From positions 62,001-126,000 of the forward strand of contig NZ_JALQEM010000013.1 of NCBI RefSeq assembly GCF_023630705.1: a stretch of DNA of 64,000 nucleotides, given 5' to 3'. Source of the DNA: Caballeronia sp. GAFFF1. Its GTDB lineage: Bacteria > Pseudomonadota > Gammaproteobacteria > Burkholderiales > Burkholderiaceae. Positions within the stretch are counted from its first letter, which is position 1; every line of letters starts with the position of its first letter. A model generated the notes under the pieces. That model had not been told where the DNA came from, ran no database searches, and saw only the letters and a list, made by a program, of their open reading frames with translations. This document shows, one piece after another, positions 1 through 9,987 of this stretch. The translations under genes and the position numbers were made by a program.

Positions 1-124
1 ACCATCGAAGGTTCGTGAACGCGGTGCGTGCCGCCGCGGATGCCCGAATCGAAGCAACGAATCAAAAGGAGTATAGCGACGATGCGTGAATGGATGCTTG
101 CAAGCCGTCACAAGCCCGGCGGCG

Positions 125-1678
125 TTAGCCGTTCGGCGGATAAAACAGGCGGTTGATGAGACCGCGCACCTCGGGCGCGAGTTCGCCCGCCGTAAGCCCA
201 GCCGGTCCGATGCCGCGACCGGTCAGCGTCTGCGCGGCGAGTCCGTGCAGATAGACGCCCGCGAGCGCCGCTTCGTACTGCGGCAGCTTTTGCGCGAGCA
301 ATGCGCCGATCAGACCGCCGAGCACGTCGCCGGTGCCGCCCGTCGCGAGTCCCGCGTTGCCGGTCGGGTTCACGGCGACGCGGCCATCCGGCGACGCGAT
401 CACCGTGCCCGATCCTTTCAACACGACGACAGCCGCGTAGCGCGCGCAAAGCTGGCGCGCCGCGGCGATGCGGTCCGCCTGCACGGCTTTCGCGTCGGAT
501 TGCAGAAGCCGCGCGGCCTCCAGCGGATGCGGCGTCAGCACGCACGGATCGCCCGCGCGGCCGCGCGCCGCGACTTCGCCGGCCAGCGCGTCGTCCGTCG
601 CGACGAGATTGAGCGCGTCGGCATCGAGCAGCTTCGGCATGTCGAGCTTGAGCACATCGGCGAGCACGCGCTTCGCGCGATCCGTCTTCCCCATGCCGCA
701 GCCGATGGCGAGCGCATCCGTCTTGTCGAGCGCGAAGCCGTCGACGTGATGCAGCATCAGTTCGGGATGCGGCGGGTCGTAGGGCGGGCCGCCTTCGCCC
801 AGAAATGCGACGTGGACTTTGCCCGCGCCCGCATAGAGCGCCATGCGCGCCGCGAGGATGGGCGCGCCGCACATGCCCGTTTCGCCGCCGACGACGGCCA
901 GCGTGCCGAACGTGCCCTTGTTGGTCGCGAAGTCGCGCGGCGGCAGGCTCGCCCGGAAGAGCGATGTCGCGTTGAGCATGATCGCAGGCGCGGCGGGCGG
1001 CTCCACGTCCAGCGTCGCGACGTGCAGCGTGCCGCACAGATCGCGGCCGAGCGCGGTGATGAGGCCCGGCTTTGCGCCGATGAAGGTGACCGTCGTGTTC
1101 GCGCGCAGCGCCTCGCCACCGCCGACGGGCGCGCCGGTATCGCTGTCGAGGCCGCTCGGCACATCGAGCGCGAGCACGCGGCCGGACTGCTGCGCGCGGC
1201 GCGACATGCGCGCGGCCAGCGTCGCAAAGACGCCATCGAGCGGGCGCGTGAGTCCGATGCCGAACATGCCGTCGACGAGCCAGCCGAAACCGTCGAACGA
1301 GGGGGGCGGGTCGCTCTCCATCGGCACGCCGGCCGCCTGCGCGGCATCGAGCGCCCAGCGCGCGTCGTCGGGTTTGACGGCTATCGGCATGCAGACCTGG
1401 ACGGCCACGCCCGCGCGGTGCAGATGCTCGGCGACCACGAGGGCATCGCCGCCGTTATTGCCGGGGCCGGCCGCGATCCACACGGGCAGCGCGCAGGCGT
1501 CCGGATCACGGGAGAGCGCATCGAGCAGATACTGCGCGGCGGCCGCGCCCGCGCGCGCCATCAGCGTGTGCGGCGGCAGCGCGGCGGCGGCTCGCGCTTC
1601 GAGACTGCGCAGCTCCGCGAGCGTGTAGAGCGGGAGCGCGTCGTCGTCGGGCGTAAAGTAGGAAGCGGATGCGGTCAT
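125..1678 (-). CDS. nnr: Bifunctional NAD(P)H-hydrate epimerase / ADP-dependent NAD(P)H-hydrate dehydratase
   Basis: This 517-residue cytosolic enzyme repairs hydrated NADH and NADPH. The N-terminal YjeF_N epimerase domain covers about residues 20-220 and shows GPGNNGGDA (71-79) and DVPSGLDSDTG (172-182). The C-terminal ribokinase-like dehydratase domain covers about 230-510, with the NAG...GGTGD nucleotide and active-site motif near 441-451. The length fits the fused bacterial form. The ATG at 1678 lies just before the first conserved residues; no strong ribosome site is visible. It is downstream of and codirectional with the dadA-like gene, with a 134-bp gap holding an 11-bp tandem repeat. 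The family call is secure. Confidence 0.95.
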   Translation of the reverse strand: MTASASYFTPDDDALPLYTLAELRSLEARAAAALPPHTLMARAGAAAAQYLLDALSRDPDACALPVWIAAGPGNNGGDALVVAEHLHRAGVAVQVCMPIAVKPDDARWALDAAQAAGVPMESDPPPSFDGFGWLVDGMFGIGLTRPLDGVFATLAARMSRRAQQSGRVLALDVPSGLDSDTGAPVGGGEALRANTTVTFIGAKPGLITALGRDLCGTLHVATLDVEPPAAPAIMLNATSLFRASLPPRDFATNKGTFGTLAVVGGETGMCGAPILAARMALYAGAGKVHVAFLGEGGPPYDPPHPELMLHHVDGFALDKTDALAIGCGMGKTDRAKRVLADVLKLDMPKLLDADALNLVATDDALAGEVAARGRAGDPCVLTPHPLEAARLLQSDAKAVQADRIAAARQLCARYAAVVVLKGSGTVIASPDGRVAVNPTGNAGLATGGTGDVLGGLIGALLAQKLPQYEAALAGVYLHGLAAQTLTGRGIGPAGLTAGELAPEVRGLINRLFYPPNG

Positions 1679-1767
1679 GGTGGCGCGAACGAAGGGTCGG
1701 CAAAGAAGGCAAAAGCGTTCCGGCTCGCACCCTTCATGCCACGCCGCGCCGGGCGGGCGACTCGCGC

Positions 1768-1822
1768 GTCAGAAGCGTGTCAGAAGCGCGTCAGAAGCGC
1801 GTCAGAAGCGCGTCAAAAGCGT
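1768..1822. repeat. 11-bp tandem repeat, five units
   Basis: Five head-to-tail copies of GTCAGAAGCGC run without interruption; the first and last copies differ slightly. They fill part of the gap between the dadA-like gene and nnr, and the stop codon of the dadA-like gene lies inside the last unit. The 11-bp unit is close to one helical turn. It looks like a slippage-prone microsatellite; a regulatory role is possible but not shown. Confidence 0.85.
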
Positions 1823-3105
1823 TCGACGCCGATGGCCGCGAGCGTCTCGGCGGGAAGATCGGGCGCAACACCGGAGACGAGATCCGCGACCACTTTAGCA
1901 GACCCGCACGCGAGGCCCCAGCCCGCCGGACCGTGCGCCGCGTTGACGAACAGACGCGGATGCCGCGTCGCGCCGACGACCGGCAACCCGTCCGCCGAAA
2001 GCAGCCGCAAGCCGTCCCACGAACGCGCAGCCGATACGCGCGCGGCACCCGGAATCCAGTCGTGCGTGCCTTGGCCGAGCACGTCGAAGGCGCGGCGCGC
2101 GAGCCCGGCCCGCGCGGGCTTGTCGGCTTTCGCGAAACTCCGGAAAACGCCCGCGCCGCCGACGCGCAGCCGCTGATGCACCCGCGACATCGTGATGCGC
2201 TTCACCGAATCGACTACCGTGATATGCGGCGCGCGTTCCTCATAGGCGACGGGCGCGGTCAGCGTATGCACGCGCAGCGGATACAGCGAAGGCGTCGAGC
2301 GAAAGCCGCCGACGAGCGCGGGCGCATCCGCGCCCGCCGCGACGACGACCGCATCGGCGGATATCACCTCGGCGTCGGCGTGGCGCTTCTTGTCGTCCCT
2401 GGAGCGCGCAAGCTCCACCGCAGCGCGCCGGTCTTCGAGCCGCAGGGATGCCACTTCGCAATTCATGCGGAACTCGACGCCGGCTTCTTCCAGCAGTTGC
2501 TTCAGCTGCTTCGTGAAAAGCGGGCAATTGGCGGTGCGTTCTTCAGGGAGCAGCACGCCGCCTGCGAACGCGGGATCGTCCGGCACGGAGGGCTCCGCCC
2601 GCACGCATTCGTCCGGCGCAAGCTGCCGGTGCGGCACGCCGAAGCGCTTCAGAAGCTCGATGGCCGGCTGCGCGTCGTCGAGTTCGCGGGCGTGCCGGAA
2701 GACGTGCAGCATGCCGACGCGCTGCTCGTAGTCGAGCTCGAAGCGCCTTTCGATATCGGCGAGCGCGCGCCGCGACAATTCGACGAGCGGCTGCAGGCGC
2801 GCGTACTGCGCCGCGAACGCCTGCGGATCGCGCAACTCGCCGAGCCGCTTGAGAAAATCGCGCGCGGCGCCGTCGAAGCCGGTTTTCAGGATCATGCCGC
2901 TTTGCTTCGCGCGGCTCGACGCCATGAATGTCGGCCCGAACCAGACGTCGAGCGGCGAGGGCAGGAGCGCGCCGCCCTGGCCGTACGTCGCGCCTTGCGC
3001 GACGGTCGCGTGGCGCTCGATCACACAGACGCGATGCCCGGCCGCGTGCAACTGATAAGCGGTGGCGATGCCGGCGATTCCTCCGCCGATGACGATGACA
3101 TCCAT
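1813..3105 (-). CDS. dadA: FAD-dependent D-amino acid dehydrogenase-like oxidoreductase
   Basis: This is a 430-residue flavoprotein of the DAO/DadA family, which oxidatively deaminates D-amino acids and passes electrons to the respiratory chain. The N-terminus has the FAD dinucleotide-binding motif VIGGGIAGIATA (residues 4-15), then the acidic strand end and a GATYGQGG segment typical of DadA. A C-terminal region with HGPAGWGLACGS contacts the flavin. The frame stays open 65 codons upstream, but the ATG at 3105 is chosen because it puts the Rossmann motif at the N-terminus. There is no alanine racemase or lrp-type regulator next to it, so the substrate is uncertain; glycine oxidase-like activity cannot be excluded. 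It probably shares a transcript with nnr. Confidence 0.85.
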   Translation of the reverse strand: MDVIVIGGGIAGIATAYQLHAAGHRVCVIERHATVAQGATYGQGGALLPSPLDVWFGPTFMASSRAKQSGMILKTGFDGAARDFLKRLGELRDPQAFAAQYARLQPLVELSRRALADIERRFELDYEQRVGMLHVFRHARELDDAQPAIELLKRFGVPHRQLAPDECVRAEPSVPDDPAFAGGVLLPEERTANCPLFTKQLKQLLEEAGVEFRMNCEVASLRLEDRRAAVELARSRDDKKRHADAEVISADAVVVAAGADAPALVGGFRSTPSLYPLRVHTLTAPVAYEERAPHITVVDSVKRITMSRVHQRLRVGGAGVFRSFAKADKPARAGLARRAFDVLGQGTHDWIPGAARVSAARSWDGLRLLSADGLPVVGATRHPRLFVNAAHGPAGWGLACGSAKVVADLVSGVAPDLPAETLAAIGVERF

Positions 3106-3374
3106 GACTTTTTGTGCCCGAGGGCGGGAGAACGCACGCGCGGCGCGGCGCATGGAGCGCACGGCGGGCCGCGTGTCCTGACGGTAAGACGGCAGGCGCG
3201 GCGGCATGCCGCGCCCGAAGAAAGCGCGCCATGATAGCGCCAAATGCGCCGTCCAGGGACGGCCATTCCGGAACCGCTCATGTGTCAAAAAGCGCGTCAC
3301 TCCGCCGTGCGATCGAGCCGCGACATTTCAGGATGACAGGCGCGAGCGCGACGGCACGGCCGGGCCGGGCGCGG

Positions 3375-3403
3375 CCGATTTCGAGACACATCCGGGTTAT
3401 AAT
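3375..3403 (+). promoter_or_regulatory. Candidate sigma-70 promoter for purL
   Basis: A perfect -10 hexamer TATAAT lies at 3398-3403, about 90 bp before the purL start. The -35 position (CCGATT around 3375-3380) is poor. The rest of the 390-bp gap 3106-3495 between the divergent dadA-like gene and purL shows no other convincing gene or structure. Confidence 0.5.
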
Positions 3404-3495
3404 CGCGGTCTTCACTCCGCCTCACGCCGCTTTCCCGCACTCGGCGCGCCGAGTGCCATCGAGCGGCTCACAGACGTCATCGACGCACCGTCACA

Positions 3496-6400
3496 ATGGC
3501 CCACTTCTCGTGTTTCCCCGGCGCTTCGGCCCTCTCCGATTTCCGTCAGACTCGTCTCCTCGAAACGCTCACCCGCATCGACGCCAACATCGTCGGCGTG
3601 CGCGGACAATTCCTGCACTTCGTCAACGCGTCCGAGCCGCTCGGCGACGAGGACACGAACCGCATCCATGCGCTGATGCACTACGGCACGCCGTTCGCGG
3701 ACCAGAAAGAGCGCGGCCATGTCGAGACGTTCCTCGTCGTGCCGCGCTTTGGCACCGTGTCGCCGTGGGCGAGCAAGGCCACCGACATCGCGCATCACTG
3801 CGGTCTGACGCAGGTGCGGCGCATCGAGCGCGGCGTCGAGTATTCGGTCGTCATGAAAAGCGGGCTGCTCGGCGGCAAGAAGGCGCTGTCGGACGAGGCG
3901 CGCGCGCAGGTCGCGGCCGCGCTGCACGATCGCATGACGGAAAGCGTCGCGGCATCGCGCGATCAGGCGCTGCATCTCTTCGATGAACTGCCCGCGAAGC
4001 CGCTGCAGACAGTCGATATCATCGGCACCGGGCGCTCCGCGCTGGAAGCGGCGAACGTCGAACTGGGTCTCGCGCTGGCGGACGACGAGATCGACTATCT
4101 GGTGAACGCGTTCCAAAGCCTCGGGCGCAATCCGACCGATGTCGAACTGATGATGTTCGCGCAGGCCAACAGCGAGCACTGCCGCCACAAGATCTTCAAC
4201 GGCGAGTGGACCATCGACGGCGAGAAGCAGGACATGTCGCTGTTCCAGATGATCCGCAACACGGAGAAGCTGAATCACGAAGGGACGATCGTCGCGTATT
4301 CGGACAACTCGGCGATCATGCAGGGCGGCGTGGCGGAACGCTGGTTCCCGCGCGGCGAGAGCGAGCACTACGAGCGCCACGTCGAACTCACGCACACGCT
4401 GATGAAGGTCGAGACGCACAATCACCCGACCGCCATTTCCCCGTTCGCGGGCGCGGCCACGGGCTCGGGCGGCGAAATTCGCGACGAAGGCGCGACCGGC
4501 CGCGGCGCGCGTCCGAAAGCGGGTCTCGCGGGCTTTACCGTGTCGAACCTGGATCTGCCCGATGCGCGCCAGAAGTGGGAAAACGCCCGCGACAGCGCCA
4601 CGCCGCCGTCCGCGCGCAATCCCGCCGACGCGCACGAGCCGTATGGCCGCCCGAATCGCATCGCTTCGCCGTTGCAGATCATGATCGACGGCCCGATCGG
4701 CGCGGCCGCCTTCAACAACGAATTCGGCCGGCCGAACCTCGGCGGCTATTTCCGCACCTACGAGCAGAACGTCGGGGGCCGCGTGCGCGGCTATCACAAG
4801 CCGATCATGATCGCGGGCGGCATCGGCAATATCTCGGACCAGCACACGCACAAGCACGACTTGCCGGCCGGCACGCTCCTGATTCAGATCGGCGGACCGG
4901 GCATGCGCATCGGCATGGGCGGCGGCGCGGCCTCGTCGATGGCCACTGGCGCGAACACCGCCGAGCTCGACTTCGATTCCGTGCAGCGCGGCAATCCCGA
5001 GATTCAGCGCCGCGCGCAGGAAGTCATCAACGCGTGCTGGCAAATGGGCGAGCGCAACCCGATTCTTTCGATTCACGACGTCGGCGCGGGCGGCATCTCG
5101 AACGCGTTCCCGGAACTCGTCGACGGCGCGGGCAAGGGCGCGCGCTTCGAACTGCGCAAGGTGCAACTCGAAGAAAGCGGCCTGTCGCCGCGTGAGATCT
5201 GGTCGAACGAGGCGCAAGAGCGCTACGTGCTGGCCATCGCGCCCGCCGATCTGTCCGCGTTCGAAGCGATTTGCGCGCGCGAGCGTTGCCCGGTCGCGGT
5301 CGTCGGCGTGGCGACAGAAGAGCGTCAACTGAAGCTGATAGACGACGAGAACGACGGCCAGGAGCCCGTCGACATGCCGATGGACGTGCTGCTCGGCAAG
5401 CCGCCGAAGATGCATCGCGACGTGAAAAGCGAGCGCGCGCAGTTCGAGCCAGTCGACGTGACCGGCCTCGCGCTGTCCGAAGTCGCGCTCGACGTGCTGA
5501 AGCATCCGACCGTCGCGAGCAAGTCGTTTCTCATCACCATCGGCGACCGCTCGGTGGGCGGCACGACCGCGCGCGACCAGTTCGTCGGTCCGTGGCAGGT
5601 GCCCGTCGCCGACTGCGCGATCACCACGATGGACTACGCGGGCTTTCGCGGCGAAGCGATGACGATGGCCGAGCGCACGCCGCTCGCCGTCATCGACGCG
5701 CCGGCTTCCGGCCGCATGGCCGTCGGCGAAGCGGTGACGAACATCGCGTCCGCGCCGATCGAATCGCTGAACAAGCTGAAGCTCTCCGCCAACTGGATGG
5801 CCGCGTGCGGCAGCCCGGGCGAAGACGCCGCGCTCTATGCGACCGTGAAGGCCATCGGCATGGAACTGTGCCCGGCGCTCGGCATCAGCATTCCGGTCGG
5901 CAAGGATTCGCTGTCGATGCGCACGAAATGGCAGGACGCGCGCGGCGCGCAGAAGGAAGTAGTGTCGCCGGTGTCGCTCATCATCTCGGCGTTCGCGCCG
6001 GTCGAAGACGTGCGCCGGCATCTCACGCCGCAACTCGTCGCCGATACGAACACCGTGCTGATCGCGATCGATCTCGGGCGCGGGCGCAATCGCCTCGGCG
6101 GCAGCATTCTCGCGCAAGTCACGCAGCAGGTCGGCGACGCCGTGCCCGACGTGGACGACGCGGAAGACCTGAAGCGCTTCTTCGCCGCCATTCAGTCGCT
6201 CAATGCAGACGGCAAGCTGCTCGCGTACCACGACCGCTCGGACGGCGGTCTGTGGGCGACGGTGTGCGAGATGGCGTTCGCGGGGCACGTGGGCGTGTCG
6301 CTGAACGTGGACATGCTGACGCTCGACGCCGAGCATGAATCCGATTACGGCGACGCCAAGGACTGGGCGAAGCAGACGAGCGGCCGCCGCGACGACCGCA

Positions 6401-7533
6401 CCGTTCGCGCGCTCTTCGCCGAGGAACTGGGCGCGGTCGTGCAGGTGCGCGCGGCCGACCGCGACGCGGTGCTCGCCGCGCTGCGCGAACATGGTTTGTC
6501 GGCGTGCTCGCACGTGATCGGCAAGCCGAACGAGCGCGATGCCGTCGAGATCTATCGCGACGCGAAGAAGATCTTCGATGCGCCGCGCGTCGAACTGCAT
6601 CGCGCGTGGAGCGAGGTGAGCTGGCGCATCGCGCGCCTGCGCGACAACCCGGCCTGCGCCGACGCGGAATACGACGCGCTGCTCGACGCGAGCGATCCCG
6701 GCCTCTCGCCCGTGCTCACGTTCGATCCGGCGGAAGACGTGGCCGCGCCTTTCATCGCGACGAACAAACGCCCGCGCGTGGCGATCCTGCGCGAGCAGGG
6801 CGTGAACTCGCATCTGGAGACGGCTTACGCGTTTGACCGCGCCGGCTTCGACGCGCACGACGTGCACATGAGCGATCTACTCGAAGGCCGCGCGACGCTC
6901 GCCGATTTCGAGGGCGCGGTGGCGTGCGGCGGCTTCTCGTACGGCGACGTGCTCGGCGCGGGCGAGGGCTGGGCGAAGACCATTCGCTTCAATCCGCGCC
7001 TTGCGGACATGTTCGCGGCGTTCTTCGCGCGCCAGGACACGTTCGCGCTCGGCATCTGCAACGGTTGCCAGATGATGTCGAACCTGGCGTCCATCATCCC
7101 GGGCGCGGAAAGCTGGCCGAAGTTCACGCGCAACAAGTCGGAGCAGTTCGAGGCGCGCTTCTCGCTGGTGGAAGTGCAGAGCTCGCCGTCGATCTTCTTC
7201 GCCGGCATGGAAGGCTCGCGCATTCCGGTGGCGGTCGCGCACGGCGAAGGCTTCGCGGACTTCTCGCAACAGGGCGATGCCGTGAGCGCGCTCGTCGCGA
7301 TGCGTTTCGTCGATCATCGCGGCGCCGCGACGGAGCGGTATCCGTTCAACCCGAACGGGTCGGCGCAGGGCATCACGTCCGTCACGACGCCGGATGGCCG
7401 CTTCACGGTGCTGATGCCGCACATGGAGCGCGTGCATCGCAATGTGCAGATGAGCTGGACGCCCGCCGACTGGACCACCGACGCAAGCCCGTGGCTGCGC
7501 GCGTTCCAGAATGCGCGACGCTTCCTCGGCTGA
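3496..7533 (+). CDS. purL: Phosphoribosylformylglycinamidine synthase (large single-chain PurL)
   Basis: This 1345-residue enzyme carries out the fourth step of de novo purine synthesis, converting FGAR, glutamine and ATP to FGAM. It is the long proteobacterial form: an N-terminal domain, two AIR-synthase-type halves (for example the [13 protein letters not shown] region and GIGNISDQ), and a fused class-I glutamine amidotransferase from about residue 1092. The amidotransferase nucleophile is Cys1188 in GICNGCQ; His1309 and Glu1311 in PHMERVH complete the triad. It is monocistronic, with its own promoter and a strong terminator. The very long open frame on the opposite strand is a GC-composition shadow. 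Confidence 0.98.
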   Translation: MAHFSCFPGASALSDFRQTRLLETLTRIDANIVGVRGQFLHFVNASEPLGDEDTNRIHALMHYGTPFADQKERGHVETFLVVPRFGTVSPWASKATDIAHHCGLTQVRRIERGVEYSVVMKSGLLGGKKALSDEARAQVAAALHDRMTESVAASRDQALHLFDELPAKPLQTVDIIGTGRSALEAANVELGLALADDEIDYLVNAFQSLGRNPTDVELMMFAQANSEHCRHKIFNGEWTIDGEKQDMSLFQMIRNTEKLNHEGTIVAYSDNSAIMQGGVAERWFPRGESEHYERHVELTHTLMKVETHNHPTAISPFAGAATGSGGEIRDEGATGRGARPKAGLAGFTVSNLDLPDARQKWENARDSATPPSARNPADAHEPYGRPNRIASPLQIMIDGPIGAAAFNNEFGRPNLGGYFRTYEQNVGGRVRGYHKPIMIAGGIGNISDQHTHKHDLPAGTLLIQIGGPGMRIGMGGGAASSMATGANTAELDFDSVQRGNPEIQRRAQEVINACWQMGERNPILSIHDVGAGGISNAFPELVDGAGKGARFELRKVQLEESGLSPREIWSNEAQERYVLAIAPADLSAFEAICARERCPVAVVGVATEERQLKLIDDENDGQEPVDMPMDVLLGKPPKMHRDVKSERAQFEPVDVTGLALSEVALDVLKHPTVASKSFLITIGDRSVGGTTARDQFVGPWQVPVADCAITTMDYAGFRGEAMTMAERTPLAVIDAPASGRMAVGEAVTNIASAPIESLNKLKLSANWMAACGSPGEDAALYATVKAIGMELCPALGISIPVGKDSLSMRTKWQDARGAQKEVVSPVSLIISAFAPVEDVRRHLTPQLVADTNTVLIAIDLGRGRNRLGGSILAQVTQQVGDAVPDVDDAEDLKRFFAAIQSLNADGKLLAYHDRSDGGLWATVCEMAFAGHVGVSLNVDMLTLDAEHESDYGDAKDWAKQTSGRRDDRTVRALFAEELGAVVQVRAADRDAVLAALREHGLSACSHVIGKPNERDAVEIYRDAKKIFDAPRVELHRAWSEVSWRIARLRDNPACADAEYDALLDASDPGLSPVLTFDPAEDVAAPFIATNKRPRVAILREQGVNSHLETAYAFDRAGFDAHDVHMSDLLEGRATLADFEGAVACGGFSYGDVLGAGEGWAKTIRFNPRLADMFAAFFARQDTFALGICNGCQMMSNLASIIPGAESWPKFTRNKSEQFEARFSLVEVQSSPSIFFAGMEGSRIPVAVAHGEGFADFSQQGDAVSALVAMRFVDHRGAATERYPFNPNGSAQGITSVTTPDGRFTVLMPHMERVHRNVQMSWTPADWTTDASPWLRAFQNARRFLG

Positions 7534-7553
7534 TCGCGCGTAAGCGGAGCGCC

Positions 7554-7588
7554 ACGCCCCGGAGCCTCGGCTGCCGGGGCGTTTTTTT
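7554..7588 (+). terminator. Rho-independent terminator of purL
   Basis: The arms ACGCCCCGG (7554-7562) and CCGGGGCGT (7574-7582) form a perfect 9-bp stem with an 11-nt loop, followed directly by a T run to 7588. It starts 20 bp after the purL stop. Confidence 0.92.
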
Positions 7589-7613
7589 GGACTCCGCGGT
7601 TCCAGAAGCAACA

Positions 7614-7633
7614 AAGCCGCCCGAGGGCGGCTT
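7614..7633 (-). terminator. Hairpin terminator for the parvulin gene
   Basis: AAGCCGCC (7614-7621) pairs with GGCGGCTT (7626-7633) around a 4-nt loop. Read on the minus strand it is followed by a short T-rich stretch, TTTGTTGCTT, 43 bp after the parvulin gene stop. It may act on both strands between the convergent genes. Confidence 0.65.
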
Positions 7634-7675
7634 CTTCTTACATCGCGCGAGTTCGCGGCAGGAGCAAGGAGGCGA

Positions 7676-8458
7676 TTACTTGATGACCGCCTTCTTGCGC
7701 AGATCTTCTTCGAACGCCTGCAGCTTTTCCTGCTGCATTTGCTGCGCGATCTGCGCCTTGACCTGTTCGAACGGCGGCGGAGCGATGTCGCGGCTGTCGT
7801 CGAGGCGGATGATGTGCCAGCCGAACTGCGTCTTGACCGGCGCAGCCGTGACTTCGCCCTTCTTGAGCTTTTCGGCCGCTGCGCCGAATTCCGGCACGTA
7901 CGCCGACGGCGACGACCAGTCGAGATCGCCGCCGTTCTTGCCCGATCCCGGATCCTTCGAATATTGCTTCGCGAGGTCTTCGAAGCTCGCGCCGCCCTTG
8001 ATCTTCCCGATCAGGTCTTTGGCCTGCGCCTCGTTATCCACGAGGATGTGATGCAGATGCAGTTCCTTGCCGCCGCCTTGCTGCTTCACGAGCTGGTCGT
8101 AACGCGCCTTGATTTCAGCGTCGCTCGGCTTGTTCTTCGCGAGGTAGTCTTCGATCATCGCGCGCAGCACGACGGTCTGCTGCGCGACGGCCAGTTGCGC
8201 CTTCACGTCCGGGCGGTTGGCCACGCCTTCGCGGGCGGCTTCCTGCATCAGGATTTCACGGTTGATCAGTTCTTCGCGCACGGCCTGTTGCAGTTGCGGC
8301 GAATCCTGCTGACCCTGCTGGACGAGTTGCTTCACGAGCGCATCGGCACGCGCCGTGGGAATCGGCGTGCCGTTCACGACGGCGATGTTCTGCGCAAACG
8401 CGGGAGCCGCCGCGAACGCAGCCAGCAACACCCAGACACGGGTTTTTTTCAAAGTCAT
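7676..8458 (-). CDS. Periplasmic parvulin-type peptidyl-prolyl isomerase
   Basis: This 260-residue secreted chaperone and isomerase is of the PpiC/PrsA/SurA kind. A Sec signal peptide covers residues 1-22, with likely cleavage at AFA-QN. A SurA_N-like helical region (about 25-125) precedes one rotamase domain (about 133-225) that starts at HLHHILV and contains the parvulin GGDLDW and GWHIIRLDD signatures. A charged glutamine-rich helix ends the protein. It is the last gene of a minus-strand group with yciB and bolA, 69 bp after bolA. It probably helps outer-membrane protein folding. SurA itself has two parvulin domains, so this is not SurA. Confidence 0.92.
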   Translation of the reverse strand: MTLKKTRVWVLLAAFAAAPAFAQNIAVVNGTPIPTARADALVKQLVQQGQQDSPQLQQAVREELINREILMQEAAREGVANRPDVKAQLAVAQQTVVLRAMIEDYLAKNKPSDAEIKARYDQLVKQQGGGKELHLHHILVDNEAQAKDLIGKIKGGASFEDLAKQYSKDPGSGKNGGDLDWSSPSAYVPEFGAAAEKLKKGEVTAAPVKTQFGWHIIRLDDSRDIAPPPFEQVKAQIAQQMQQEKLQAFEEDLRKKAVIK

Positions 8459-8527
8459 CGGAGGTTCCTAACTGAACAAACAGACGCCTTCAAAGGCGGG
8501 TTTAGCGAGATCGGGCCGAACCGCGAT

Positions 8528-8842
8528 TTAATCGAATTGTTCTGCGAACTCTTGCGGCGTATAAGCCCGGATGGCGAGCGCGTGCACGCCGCGCCGCATT
8601 TCTTCGGCCAGCGCATCATACACCAGCCGATGCCGTGCCACGCGCGCCTTGCCGGCAAAGCGTTCCGCGACGATGGTCACCGTGTAGTGGCTGCCTGACG
8701 CGGCGCCGGCGTGGCCCGCGTGCGCGGCGCTGTCGTCCTCGATATGGACGGACTGCGGATCGAGCGCGGCGTTCAGCCGCGCTTCGAGATGCGCGATTTT
8801 CTCCTGCGCGCTTGCGGCCATGAAATCGAATGGATCGGTCAT
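8528..8842 (-). CDS. bolA: BolA/IbaG family protein
   Basis: This 104-residue protein belongs to the BolA family, which works with monothiol glutaredoxins in iron-sulfur cluster trafficking and, in some species, in envelope and stress regulation. The class-II KH-like fold is recognisable in the [11 protein letters not shown] strand and the [10 protein letters not shown] helix, where His71 is the conserved metal-ligand position. The start at 8842 has a near-perfect ribosome site, AAGGAGGA. The start overlaps the yciB stop by 4 nt (ATGA), which implies translational coupling. An alanine/histidine/glycine-rich insert (about 38-51) is longer than in E. coli BolA. Confidence 0.93.
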   Translation of the reverse strand: MTDPFDFMAASAQEKIAHLEARLNAALDPQSVHIEDDSAAHAGHAGAASGSHYTVTIVAERFAGKARVARHRLVYDALAEEMRRGVHALAIRAYTPQEFAEQFD

Positions 8843-9375
8843 TGGTTGTCCTCCTTCATGTACTTCGCGAGCCAGAAACTCTGCGCGACGATGAAGAGCA
8901 CAAGACAGCCTGTCGCGCCGAAGAGCTTGAAGTTGACCCACTGGTCGGTCGTGAAGTGATAGGCGACGAAGAGGTTCACGATGCCGAGCAGCGCGAAGAA
9001 CACCGCCCACGCGATATTCAACTGTCCCCATACGCGATGCGGCAGAACGATCTGCTTGCCCATCATCGCTTCGATCAGGTTCTTCCTGAAGCCGACTTGC
9101 GCGACGATTAGCGCGAATGCGAAGAGCCAGTAGAGGGCAGTGGGCTTCCACTTGATGAACGTGTCGTTATGCAGCACGAGCGTCGCGCCGCCGAACACCA
9201 CGACGACGCCCAGGCTCACCCACAGCATCGGATCGACCTTGCGGTGCCGGAACGCGACCCACGCGATCTGCACGAGCGTCGCCGCGATCGCCACGGCCGT
9301 CGCCGTATAGATGCCCCATATCTTGAAAGCGACGAAAAAGAGGATGATCGGAAACAGATCGAACAGGAATTTCAT
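8839..9375 (-). CDS. yciB: Inner-membrane septation protein A (YciB/IspZ family)
   Basis: This 178-residue polytopic inner-membrane protein has the usual length and about five transmembrane helices. The N-terminal [14 protein letters not shown] and the internal [16 protein letters not shown] segment are family signatures. The family influences cell division and envelope integrity, and the intracellular-septation phenotype was first described in Shigella. It lies 146 bp after msrB and overlaps bolA by 4 nt. The ATG at 9375 is chosen because it starts the conserved hydrophobic N-terminus; the open frame extends further upstream without homology. Confidence 0.93.
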   Translation of the reverse strand: MKFLFDLFPIILFFVAFKIWGIYTATAVAIAATLVQIAWVAFRHRKVDPMLWVSLGVVVVFGGATLVLHNDTFIKWKPTALYWLFAFALIVAQVGFRKNLIEAMMGKQIVLPHRVWGQLNIAWAVFFALLGIVNLFVAYHFTTDQWVNFKLFGATGCLVLFIVAQSFWLAKYMKEDNQ

Positions 9376-9521
9376 TGGCGTTTCGGAGGTGAGGCGAGTC
9401 GTGTGGCGCGGGGCGCGACGAGAGCAAGCGAACGCCCGCTCAAAAGAGCGGGCGGGGTCGAATACGGGACACGGCTCATGCGCGAGCGTGCCGGCGCGTG
9501 TCCGTTCAAGGCCGAACCCGG

Positions 9522-9944
9522 TTACTTGGGTTCGAATTGTAGCGCAGCCGAATTGATGCAATACCGCAGGCCGGTGGGCGCGGGGCCGTCCTCGAATACA
9601 TGGCCGAGATGCGCGCCGCAGTTCTTGCACTGCACTTCGATGCGAAGCATGCCGTGCGAGCGGTCGGTCTTTTCCTGAATCACTTCGCCGTTGATCGGCT
9701 TGAAGTAGCTCGGCCAGCCGCAGCCGGCGTCGAACTTGGTGTCGGATTCGAAGAGGGGCGTGCCGCAACACACGCAGTCATACACGCCGCGCTCGAAGTG
9801 ATCCCAGTACTCGCCGGTGAACGGCCGTTCGGTCGCCGCATGGCGCGTGACCTGATATTGCATGTCGTTGAGTTCGCGGCGATAGACCGCATCGTCCTTT
9901 TGCAGCGGATGCTCGGTGGCGCCGGGGGTGTCGTCTCGGTTCAT
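9522..9944 (-). CDS. msrB: Peptide-methionine (R)-S-oxide reductase
   Basis: This 140-residue enzyme reduces the R epimer of methionine sulfoxide in proteins. Zinc is bound by two CxxC pairs, Cys57/Cys60 and Cys106/Cys109. The catalytic cysteine is Cys129 in RYCINSAAL, and the substrate-binding CGWPSY and GHVFEDGP motifs are intact. There is no signal peptide, so it is cytosolic. A ribosome site AGGAAG precedes the ATG at 9944. It sits 43 bp after selO on the same strand, which links oxidative protein repair with a redox-linked AMPylase. Confidence 0.97.
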   Translation of the reverse strand: MNRDDTPGATEHPLQKDDAVYRRELNDMQYQVTRHAATERPFTGEYWDHFERGVYDCVCCGTPLFESDTKFDAGCGWPSYFKPINGEVIQEKTDRSHGMLRIEVQCKNCGAHLGHVFEDGPAPTGLRYCINSAALQFEPK

Positions 9945-9987
9945 GGTCTTCCTTTCGTTGCTCTGGACTATGTAGTTGGGGGCGGGC

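Noticed and set aside
82..156. A 24-codon frame behind an AAAAGGAG sequence at the left edge
   Set aside because: The ribosome-site-like sequence is good, but the frame runs antisense into the end of nnr and is too short to support.
86..2176. A 696-codon plus-strand open frame over nnr and the dadA-like gene
   Set aside because: It is antisense to two recognisable enzymes, has a low-complexity Arg/Ala composition and no family signature.
3412..6867. A 1151-codon open frame on the minus strand across purL
   Set aside because: It is fully antisense to the well-supported purL gene, is rich in Arg/His/Ala as expected from mirrored GC bias, and shows no domain.
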